Position numbers and translations under genes: made by a program
Shown here: positions 1-10,357 of the stretch, one piece after another
Layout of the letters: each line of letters begins with the position of its first letter
Position numbering within the stretch: position 1 is the stretch's first letter
Notes under the pieces: generated by a model
What the model was told of the DNA's origin: nothing
Database searches by the model: none
The model's input: the letters and a program-made list of their open reading frames with translations, nothing else
NCBI GenBank assembly: GCA_030063045.1
Contig: JAQSEB010000105.1
Location: forward strand, 788,563-852,562
Reading direction: 5' to 3'
Length of the DNA: 64,000 nt
From: Pratylenchus scribneri
Lineage: Eukaryota; Nematoda; Chromadorea; Rhabditida; Pratylenchidae

Positions 1-68
1 TGATATTCCATTTTTAATAGAATTTTATTAATGTTACGCATACATTTAATATTAATATCTATTTAAGA

Positions 69-616
69 ATGTCAACATTTTTTGTTATACTTTTTACTGC
101 AATTTTATTTCTACCATTCATCTCTGCCTCTTCAAGTGAAAATTATGATTTAAAAGGTGAAAAATCAAAAATTGATGAAGTCCCAAAAAACCATAAATTG
201 TTGGAACAGAAGGAATTGATGAAAGCTTTTTTGGAACCAATAAGTTCATTCCGGCATGGATATTACAGATTGCCTACCTATTTGGGACCATTGACAAATA
301 TTTTACCAAAAACGAGGAAAATAATGAATGCTATCTCTAATTTGGGGGATCTGCCCCAAATCGAAGGGATCATAACATTCAAAGAGAGTATAAAACAAAA
401 TGCAGGTAAAAAAATTAAAAGTAAATAAAAATATTTAGAAATAAATATTTTTTAGGAGATTGCATCGCAGAATTGAAAAATTTCTTGAAAGAATTAGAGG
501 AACAAAACAAGGGTACAAAAAATGGGGTTGCCATTGCCACCTATGAAGCAAAAAAGAAGTTTGCTGAGGAAATTAAGCATTCGGTGGAGAAAATGGCAGA
601 AATCAGCAATGCATAA
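69..616 (+). CDS. small secreted protein of unknown function (orphan)
   Basis: Two exons, 69-405 and 456-616, joined in phase 1 across a 50-base GT-AG intron, give a 165-residue protein. Residues 1-20 (MSTFFVILFTAILFLPFISA) form a clear signal peptide. The mature part is lysine- and glutamate-rich and largely helical in character, with one cysteine (first codons of exon 2) and no transmembrane segment. The C-terminal half (DCIAELKNFLKELEEQ, then KKKFAEEIKHSVEKMAEIS) looks amphipathic. I do not recognise a family. The start is the first ATG of the frame, with an AT-rich leader. It is probably secreted; if the source is a parasite it could be an effector-type protein, but that is inference. The main doubt is whether it is complete, since it sits at the window edge. 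Confidence 0.6.
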
Positions 617-1347
617 TTTTGCTGCACAAATATTACAACTTTTGAGAATATAAATCAATGGAATGGATGGAAATTGAAAATATAAGAAAGATTTCACATA
701 GAGTTCCATTTTATGTTATTATTATTATGCAAAAATCGCATTTCAACAAATTCACCTATTATATGCATAAAAGATATTATTTAATTTATTATATTTAAAA
801 TTTTTGATAAATATCATAAATAAATTAATAGAAATTTTAACTCTATATCCTTTTTTCTATTTAAAATTTATAGTTCTAAACAATAATAAGTCTTAACCAT
901 TATGTACTGCCCAATTATTGTTTATAATTCCTAATATTCAGTTTAAATACTTATTCTCTAATTATTAATACAAATTGAACTGTTTTCTTTGGAAATTTCA
1001 ATTTTATTTTATCAGATATTGTATGTAAAAATTATTGACCGAATGCGCATAATTGTATTTGATGGAGGTTGGAGGGTGGTTGTTTTTGTTTGCTGGTTGC
1101 TGCGCAAATAAAATGTCATTATCGTTGAATTGGCTGGGCGGCAATGTATGGATTTTTCTATTCCACCTGCTCTTTTGTGCATATTTGCTCTTCTTTTCCA
1201 CCAAAATGGATTTAATTCATTTCTGCATTTGTGGCGGTATTAATGAGTGAAACATTTATTGTTGAAATCATCATTTTCGAGAATTTTTTTTGTGAAATCA
1301 GCGAAGAACAACTATAAAATAATTATCCAAGATTCAAATTACCTTAA
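617..1347. other. intergenic, no gene seen
   Basis: AT-rich spacer between the secreted orphan and the calpain gene. Short open frames on both strands around 1004-1250 overlap each other and lack splice context or recognisable motifs. The proximal part holds AATAAA-like polyadenylation signals for the upstream gene. Confidence 0.6.
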
Positions 1348-4300
1348 ATGTCATCCGACGAAGAGAATAATTCACCTTATGAAGAAGAGGATAATGAAGA
1401 GATAGATGAGCAATATGAAGAAAATGATGATGAGGAGGAGGAGCAAAATGACGAAGAAGAAGGTGGTGATGATGATGAAAGGGTGGAAGATGAAGGCAAT
1501 GAGGATGAAAATAGCAACAATGAACCGGATGAGGAGGATGAATTTGGCCAAGTAGGGGGACAATTGGATCCGGAGGAGGAATCTATCGAGGAACCGCCTG
1601 AACAGGTTTCTCTCATTTATCATTGCCAGTCATTTAATTTCGGATGGCATAAAAAAATCATAAATAAAAAATGATAAGAGGCATTGAATTTTTGGTAAAT
1701 AAAGCTAAATTGGATCAGTTAAAAAATTTCAGTTGGTCGCCATTGATAGGCAAGAATTTGGCCAAAATGCCATTAGTGATTCCGGACAGCTACCTTTGCC
1801 CAGTTTTGACAATTTGGTCAAAGGTGCCATGGATGGATTCGGCTCAGGCACTATTGGCGATATTGTTGGACAAATTTCGTCGTTGAGTGGTGGTGAAGGA
1901 GGTATTAAAAATATGTATTAAAATTTATCTTATTAAAATTTGTCTATTTTCTAAATAATTTATCGCCGCTAAATTAACCAAGGAAATGGATTTAGAATTA
2001 TAGAAATTAATTTTATGATGAAAACGACAATTTGGGCTAATAATAAAGAATGCTTTTCAAATATATCTTTTGATTATTGATAACAAATTTAAATTTGAAT
2101 TAAGTCAAAAATTTTCGATTCAAAAATTTTTTATCGAAAATTTTTTTATATATATAAAGATGCATTTACATTTTGAACAAAAATTCATATCTGGATTTCG
2201 AGGGATTTTTGGATTTTGGGACTTGCACATTCTAGGGGTTTAAAATCATACAAAAAGTATTTAAAAAAAATTATTAAAATTGGGCCTAGGACTCAGCAAT
2301 GCTTTGGCCAGTGGCACTTTGGGCGCATTAGCCGGCCAGTTGATTGCCTCGGCCGCTCATCAATTTTTGGGCATAAATCCGGACACTGGACGAATTATTG
2401 GTGCAATCGCCGGCAATTTGATATTCGGCCTAAGCGGACGCGACAATTCTCTCAGCGGAATTGGCAAACTCATTTTGGACCAATTGGTCAGCGGCAGATT
2501 TCAAAGGTTGCCAGGGAATTTCCAAAATTGATTACAAAAAAAATTTTAAAAATTTTTAAATCGAAATTAAAGTGATTGAAAATCCAAAAAAAATTTTTTC
2601 CTTAGGCCGGTTCAACCATTCGTTTCGCCTCGACCTGATTTTCCCACATTTCAATTGAATTTTCAAGCCGAAAGAGAACGATGTCTCCGCGAAAGACGTC
2701 TCTTTGAGGATCCCGAATTTGGTGCAAATGATCAAAGTTTGTATTTCAGCAAGTCGCCATCAAAGTTGATTGAATGGAAACGACCCGGGGTTCGTTTTAA
2801 TTTATGTTTTTTTAGCTAAAAAGGGCAAATGAAATTTGCATACTCAAATATAATCATTTATTTTAAGTGAATATTAGCATTAAATTTGACAAATTTGGAA
2901 GATAAAGCTTTCAAAGAGATGAATTTAAAGATTGGAGAAAATTACAAAAATTAATAGAAAAACGAGCATGCCAAATCGGATAGATTTTGATTTAAACTTT
3001 TTATTAATGAATTGAAAGATTTAAAATATTTCGGGCGAAATTTTTGTTTACAAAAGCCGCTAAGGCAGTTGTATAAAATTTCCAATTTTGAAGGAAATAA
3101 TGCATGAGCCGCAATTATTGGTTGAACAGCGTGCCTCACGTTTTGATGTAGTCCAAGGCCAACTTGGCGATTGTTGGCTTTTGGCTGCCGCAGCCGCATT
3201 AACTCTTCGTGAGGAACTTTTCTTCCGAGTTGTCCCACCGGATCAAAGTTTCGTGGAAAATTATGCAGGTTTATTTCAATTTCAATTATATTTTTTTGGG
3301 CTTCATTAAATAATTTCCACAGTAAATATATCCGTTATTTAAGCATTGATCGATCTATAATTATTTTTTTACAAAATTTCTTTAATGAAATTTTATAGAA
3401 AATCTTTTATTTAAGAGTAATAGAAAAAATAATTAAAATTATATAATATAAAAAATATGCTTGGAAAATAGCTAAATTTTCTGTCACTCTTCTGAATTAA
3501 AATTTAATAATTTTTCCAGGTATTTTCCATTTCCAATTTTGGCGTTATGGCCAATGGGTGGATGTGGTCATTGACGATCGACTGCCAACCCATAATGGCA
3601 AACTCCTCTACATGCATTCCCCAAATGGGAATTCATTTTGGAGTGCATTGTTGGAGAAGGCATATGCAAAGTTATTTTTAAAAATAATTTTTAGCATATT
3701 AATTTTAAAAATGGATTTATTTTTTAAATATTAATTAGATTAATTTTGAAAATTTTGAAAAAATGTCTTGACATTTTTACACATAAAATTATCATTAGAC
3801 TTTACGGTTCTTATGAAGCGTTGAAAGGAGGGACAACATCAGAGGCATTGGAAGATTTCACCGGTGGCCTAATTGAACATTTTGATTTGGAGGAAATGAG
3901 CGAAGTACAAATTTTGGCTGTCCTCGTTCGCGGCTTCCAAATGGGATCATTCTTTGGCTGCTCCATTGATGTGTGTTTTTGTTTTAATATTTAAATAAAT
4001 ATTTTAAAGCTTAATTTATCTCCACAATTTAATTTTGGATAAAAATCTTTTTTTTGAAGGCTGACCCCAATGTGACGGAAGCCCGTTTGGACAATGGCCT
4101 AGTGATGGGCCATGCCTATTCAATTACTGCAATTCAAACAATTCAAGATGGCCCAAATGGTCCAATTGTGCTTCTTCGAATCCGAAATCCATGGGGCGAA
4201 CATGAATGGACGGGCCCTTGGTCTGATGGGGCACCCGAGTGGAATAATGTTTCGGAGATGGACAGACAAAGAATGCATTTGTCCTTTGCGGATGATGGCG

Positions 4301-5788
4301 AATTTTGGATGTGTTTAACGGATTTTCATCGAGAATTCCAGGTGAAAAATTGCCTTGAAATTTTTAATGAAATTTTTTAAGAATTAAAATATTTTCAAAA
4401 AATTTTTAAATTTGTTCTTTCAATCCTCAAAATACAAAAATGAAAATTTTTATATACCTAATTTTATTTATAAAATTATAAATGAATTATTTTCATTATT
4501 TTATTTTTTATTTCTATAAAATTTGTTATGTAAAGATGGTTTTTAAATTTATTTTCTTTTTCCATTTAAAATTTAATTTAAAATAAAATTTTCCTACTTT
4601 TTACCTTGATTTTTTAATTTTATTTTTTAGCGAATGGAATGTTGCAATTTGGGACCAGAAATTTTGGATGAAATTTATGAAATGATGGATTTGAAAGATG
4701 GTGGAAATACCCAAATGATGGGAGTAATCCAACAGCAACAACGACAATGGAGTCAATTTAGTGCAAATGGTGAATGGTCAATTGCACGTGGAACTGCCGG
4801 CGGCTGCAAAAATTATCGTAAATTTTGATAATTTCAAAAATATTTTTGTCCATATTTAATAATTATAATTAACACAAAATATTTGTTTTTTGGATTTATG
4901 GTGAAAATAATTTTTTTATCATTAGTAAAGTAAAAAAATAAATTTTTCAAAAATTTTCATAAAAATTATTCAGCCACTTTTGACAAAAATCCTCAATATG
5001 GTACAATGGTGGTGTCAATTGGTAATTCGCCGGAGGCGGATGGCAAATGTACCCTAATTTGTGCAGTTTTGCAAAAATATCGACGAGAATTACGCGCACA
5101 TGGCCTCGACGATTTGCCCATTGGATTTGCGGTTTATCCTATAAAGAAGGGGGAAGAAAATTCGGCCAAAAGACAACAGCAACAAATTCAGCCAAATTAT
5201 TATGCAATGAAAAATTTGTTAGCATCTCTCTTTATTGAATATTAATGCTAATTATTAATCATAGAGGATATGGCCCTGGTTATGGCCAATCAAATTTGCC
5301 TTATGGCCCTGGATACGGAGCTGGTTATCCGCCAATTTCGCCATCACCATCGATGCCCACCAAAATGCAAAGACTAGATCAAACAATGTTGCATGGCGTC
5401 AAAACGGTTGCCAAAAGTGCATCATTCGTCAATTTGCGAGAGGTTACTAATTGGGAATTAATTCAGAAAATAAATTTTGTATAATTATTTACTATGAATA
5501 TATTAAAAAAGACATAAAAATAGCCAAAAAAATAATTATAAATAAAGAATATTTTCTTAAAATTTTCCCTTCTTAAAAATATTATATAAATTTTAAATTA
5601 ATTTTAATTCGCAGGTGACTGCCCGATTTCGCCTCCATCCTGGCCAATATGTGATCATTCCGTCCACTTATGAACCAGATCAGGAAGCAGAATTTTTGCT
5701 TAGAGTTTTCTGCAGTGGTCAATTTCAGGCAATGTAAGTATAAAAATTAATTATATTTTAATATTTAACATTTTTCAGTGAATTATGA
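1348..5788 (+). CDS. clp-1: calpain, CLP-1 type (Ca2+-dependent cysteine protease)
   Basis: Thirteen exons keep one frame: 1348-1605, 1733-1901, 2290-2506, 2606-2789, 3094-3268, 3520-3670, 3799-3970, 4060-4341, 4631-4817, 4974-5217, 5265-5442, 5615-5733, 5779-5788. The product is 781 residues, close to C. elegans CLP-1. Order: acidic N-terminal tail (residues 1-86), glycine-rich region (about 87-215), CysPc protease core, C2-like domain III, and a short Pro/Gly/Tyr-rich linker. There is no penta-EF-hand domain, as in other nematode CLP-1 proteins. The catalytic triad is intact: Cys in [10 protein letters not shown], His in [10 protein letters not shown], Asn in [11 protein letters not shown]. 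Domain III is marked by [16 protein letters not shown]. It is an intracellular regulatory protease. The acceptor at 3093 has a weak pyrimidine tract, but the phase and the family match support it. All 12 introns are GT-AG. Confidence 0.95.
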
Positions 5789-6035
5789 AGTGGATTCCAG
5801 ATGCGGGAATGTGATGAATATATGATTAAAATTTAATTTAATTATTTTTGGTGTCAAAATATAATTTTTAAATAAATCAAATTTATCCGAAATGAATTTT
5901 ATGATAAATATTCGTAAAGAAAAATTTGCATATCCGAAAACTTGAAATAAATCAAAATGATAGATAAAAGACATTTAGGAATTTTGTGGATTTCGATTCT
6001 CTCTTTCCAATTCCTTCTTCGAATCAAAGCAGTAT

Positions 6036-8754
6036 TCAATGATGATCATGGTACAATTTGCTTTGGATTTGTCCGATCAATTTGTTAATTCCATCATTTT
6101 CTTCTTTGCTTAATCCAATTTTTCTTTCTTTAGCCTCACTTTTTGCATAGCTATGATCAAAAAAATAAAAAAATTAGCCATATATCAACCCAAAAAAACC
6201 TTAAAAACGCGTAATAAATGTAAAGATATTGTTTAACATTTTCCACACTGCCAGCTCTTTCTTTGCGCAATTTCGTTACTAATTCGGGGATATCCAATGA
6301 TTTATGAATTTCCATAAAATGTAGGCCCATTCCAATGGCCACAAACATTCCAATTCGACCGGCATCTTTAAATAAACATACATATACATTAAATTACTAA
6401 AATATTAATTAAAAGTAATATTGAAAACAATAATAATGATAAATTTAAATAATGACGGGTAAAATATTATTAGTATAACTTTATTAAAATTCGGGAATAT
6501 TTAATTAATAAAATTTCATCCAGTTTACTTGGTCCTTGGCTTTATATGTTTTAAAGGTATAATAAAATTTTTAAAAAGAATTAAGTGTAGCTAGCTTTGT
6601 TGCAAATAAGACTTATGAAGATTAATAAAGAAGCCAATATTTGCCGAATAAAATAATTTTCCATTGCATCGCAAAAAAAAGAATATAAATTTAATTACCC
6701 GCCAAACCATGGACTGCAATATTATTATAATTTTTCAAAATATTCCAAAGCTCAAATGGTTCATGGCAAATGAAATATGTGGGTACTCCATGTTCTGGCC
6801 ATTGCTTCAAATGGAAATGAACCACTTGATGGCCTTCATTTTGCGGTGGGATAACCCGCAATAAAGTATACTTATTATCATTTTTTTGCATGTTCGTGTC
6901 TCCATATTGTCTTTTAATTGTATATCCGTTGAAGGAAATGCCCTGTGAAAAGATTTATTTTATTTTTTAAAAAGTGTCAAAAATCAAAATCAAACTAAAA
7001 AATTATATGGGTTTTTTATATACAGGGTGTGGCTCGAAAAATGTCACTTTTTAAAATTAAATAACTTTTTTATTTTTGAATCAAATTAGGGCATGTTTGG
7101 TATTAAAATGATCCGCATTTCATAAGGATTTTTTTGACATATCATTTGTCAAGATTCGAAGTGATTTTAGAAATTTCGTTTTTATAGTTTTAAATGAAAA
7201 TACCACATAATAATAAAGAAAAATGTGCAAAATTGAAAAAAAAACCACAAGCAAATTTAGGGAAACCATTAATTATCTAATAATATCACAAAAATCCATG
7301 GCAAAACTGGAAAAAACCAAAAAAATAGGTTCGCAAAAACATAAAATTAATAAATTTTAATTAAACATAATGCCAAAAGAAGAAGAAAGATAATAGGAGA
7401 AAAGAAACAAATAAAATGAAATTGCCGAAATCACATCGAATCTTGACAATTGATATGTCAAAAAAATCCTTATGAAATGCTGATCATTTTAATACCAAAC
7501 ATGCCCTAATTTGATTCAAAAATAAAAAAGTTATTTAATTTTAAAAAGTGACATTTTTCGAGCCACACCCTGTATTTATTAAGTATTTAAATTTTTGAAT
7601 TTTAATTATTAAAAAATTGAATTTTAATCCTTTTTTTGATTTTTCAGAAAATTTCTATTGAATTTTAGCAAGTAAATATTTAAATATATTTATTTTTGCA
7701 TTTATAATCTTCTATTACCTTCATATCAGCCGGGTCTGCTGGCCAATATTGAGTATATTTTTGCTTTTCATTTTGCAATGTATCAGTGACCATCAAAATT
7801 ATGTTAATTTTTTGTTTAACAATCATTTGCCAAAAGTCGCCAATTTTATTCTATTAATGGAAAGTATTTATTGATCAGCAGATAAATATTTTATACCTCT
7901 TGTGGTCCTTGTATGAAAATTAGTTTTTCTTTGCCCACTGTAAAATTCAATTATTATTTATATAATAATTTAATTAAATTCTAAAGGACAAATTTTTCTG
8001 ATCTGAAATAAATTATTTCTAATATAATAATATATTTTATTAGAAATATTTGCATTTGTCATTTACTAATCCATTAACTATCCATGACAATTCAATTTGC
8101 CGTCTTTAATATAGTTTGCATTTATTTGCTCACCTTCAGCAGATAGATCCAGAAAAGTTGCCTCGTTCATATGCCATTTATCATTTGGATTCGGCCCATG
8201 AAACTCTTCTTCCAATTCATAAAGTGTCCTTTTGGCTACTTCTTTTGCCCATTTTTCTAATGGCTAGAATAGGTATATATATTTATTAATTTATTCAGTT
8301 TTAATAAAAATGATCAGTTTAATTAAAATATTAAAAGCTTTGATTCGCATATTTATCTAAAATTTGAGTTTTTGACTTGAGCAATTGAAAAAGGCTGGAT
8401 CTTGTATTTGGTTTCTGCATAATATTTAAATACCCCAAATATTTTCCTTCCCAGATTCTCAAAACATTTGATTCAAAACATAAAAATTTCATGGAAAAAA
8501 ATATATTATGTGTTGGAGTTTTCAGGAGATGAAACTCTTGGAATATTGCAAAGAAATATCTCATTTTAAAACAAAAAATATATAATCGAACCCACTTTTG
8601 GTTCTTTTGGAGCATTTAAATAATTTTTTGCTGCAACGGCTATGTTTGTTGCTTTCTCTTTTATTCCGTGAATTCCTCCACGGGTACATTTCACTTTGTC
8701 GACATTACCGATAACCAAAATTTGTAAGAAAATAAGGAATCGAAGGAAATTCAT
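6036..8754 (-). CDS. secreted PTP-like protein with lost catalytic residues (pseudophosphatase)
   Basis: Seven exons on the minus strand (8596-8754, 8134-8263, 7897-7937, 7719-7850, 6699-6942, 6200-6365, 6036-6150) give 328 residues with all phases matching. Residues 1-22 look like a signal peptide (MNFLRFLIFLQILVIGNVDK). The rest is a classical tyrosine-phosphatase domain: QGPQE, IGDFWQMIV, YTQYWP, HFHLKQWPEHGVP and AGSVENVKQYLYIYYAF. Three active-site elements are altered. The WPD-loop acid is WPE. The P-loop reads VHGLAGDAGRIG where the family has HCSAGxGR(S/T)G, so the nucleophilic Cys is Gly. The substrate loop KNRYND of the neighbouring paralogue is missing. The frame is open throughout, so this looks like a maintained inactive protein, perhaps a binder of phosphotyrosine or a decoy (inference), rather than a pseudogene. 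It lies tail-to-head with the active paralogue upstream. Intron 4 carries a palindromic element. Confidence 0.88.
7023..7572. mobile_element. Tc1/mariner-like palindromic MITE, inside a PTP intron
   Basis: A 550-base element whose ends are perfect inverted copies, starting CAGGGTGTGGCTCGAAAAAT and ending with its reverse complement. The inverted arms run for about 140-150 bases with few mismatches around an AT-rich centre. It is flanked by TA on both sides (7021-7022 and 7573-7574), the target duplication of the Tc1/mariner superfamily. It contains no transposase frame, so it is non-autonomous. Confidence 0.85.
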
Positions 8755-10357
8755 CAGCTAAGGATTTTAAGATTCAATTTAGAGAAAAATTAAATATACT
8801 AACAAATTGAATAGAAAATTGATATAGGGATTCGGAATATAATGAAATTATTAATGAGGTCTCAAGGCGAATCTTGGCTGGAATATATAAAGCCAAAACA
8901 GAGGGAAGATGGATTGAAGGGCCATATGATAAATATAAAATGTACATTTGAAAGAAATTGGGCACGAAGGCATGCTCATGGGCTTACACTAATCAATCGT
9001 GAATATATGGCCCCACTAAAAAATGCTGTTGGCCTCATTTCCTTTCCATAATCAATCTATTATCCCACTCGAAACTCTATCCTGATCAAGCGTAAACAAA
9101 ATTATATGGATGAATTTTGTGTTTATTTTGCATTTGGAGCAAAACTGCACGAATTCCGAAAGTCTCTAAAAAATTTAAGCCTAGAAACGAAACTGAAAAT
9201 TTTGAATATCGGATGTAGCACCATAAATAAAAATGAATTAATTTAGAATATTTTTAATTTTAATTAAGAAGGAAATATTATCTGCTGGAATCTAAAAGCA
9301 AAAATCCAAAGCTGATGACGGAAATTCATTTGAATGGAAACTTTTAATTGTGTTCAATTAACTATACTATCTTTTTTGCATAATTTAAATTTTCCATATA
9401 TTACGTAATTATCAGCAAAAAATAAAAAAAATAGCTATAATATCAACCCAAAAAACTCGAAAACACATCGTAAATGTAAAGTTTTCAGCAAAACTGCACA
9501 GACTCTGGCGTTTCTGTTTACAGTTCCAAAGCCAGAATTTTAGGAGCGTTATAGCTGGAGTCGGAACTGGAAATGTTGACTATCGGAGTTAGCAGGAGAA
9601 TATTTCCTTGAATCGAAAAATATGTGTTGGAGAAAAGCTTTTCCTTGTGATCAATCTTCATTTGAAAGTAATTTTGCGTGAATGAATATGGGCTACTCCA
9701 ATCACTCGTTTATCGATGGCCTCACCCAAAATGCCGTGCCGCTGTTTTCCCATCCACATTCCCTATTTCTTATTCCATCCGAAACTCTATTCTGATCAAA
9801 CGTAAACAAATTATATGGATGAATTTTGTGATTATTTTGCACTTTCCATATTAACTTCTTGGGTCCGGTGGTCAAGCTCCAACTTCGTAAACGGAATTTT
9901 AAAAAATAGGAACCTGGAATTCGTGCTGAAATTTTTATCGGAGAGCTCCATTTAAAAAATGTGAAAAAAGTTGGAAAAATGATCGGCTTTAAAATATCTT
10001 TGAAAATATTTTCATGACACCTTCTCCATCTTAGGTTCGATTTACGAATATTTTTTTTATTAAAATAGATAATTTTTGGTTCAATTTAAATATCAGTAAA
10101 TTTTAAAAAATATTTTAGTTATCCATATTCCATAATAATATGATAATAATCAAATTTTTACCGAAATGAACTTTTTAATAAATAAAATATAGATAAAGGA
10201 AAAAAAAAGTAAAAAAGACATCCGAAAATAGGGAAAATAATTTAATGTAAAAGAGATAGTGTTTTTTGTATTTAAATTCTTTTCCAATTCCATCATTCAA
10301 AGCAACATTTCAATTGTCATTTTATCATAATTGCTTCTTTAAACTTTTGTTTTCAAT
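8755..10357. other. inter-PTP spacer with debris of a further PTP copy
   Basis: No intact gene seen. A stretch at about 9420-9480 resembles the intron 6/exon 6 junction of the downstream phosphatase (shared TATCAACCCAAAAAA and GTAAATGTAAAG), which suggests the remains of a third copy. Segments at about 8836-9130 and 9590-9850 resemble each other (for example GATCAAGCGTAAACAAA/GATCAAACGTAAACAAA followed by TTATATGGATGAATTTTGTG) and also parts of 13440-14480 upstream of the other phosphatase. Confidence 0.6.

Noticed and set aside
1372..1623. Long minus-strand open frames opposite the first calpain exon
   Set aside because: They are the complement of an acidic GAA/GAT-rich exon and read as Ser- or Ile/Phe-rich low complexity; the plus-strand frame continues into a recognisable calpain.
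8842..9051. 69-codon plus-strand frame between the phosphatases
   Set aside because: It lies in a segment related to flanking repeats of the phosphatase cluster and has no recognisable features.
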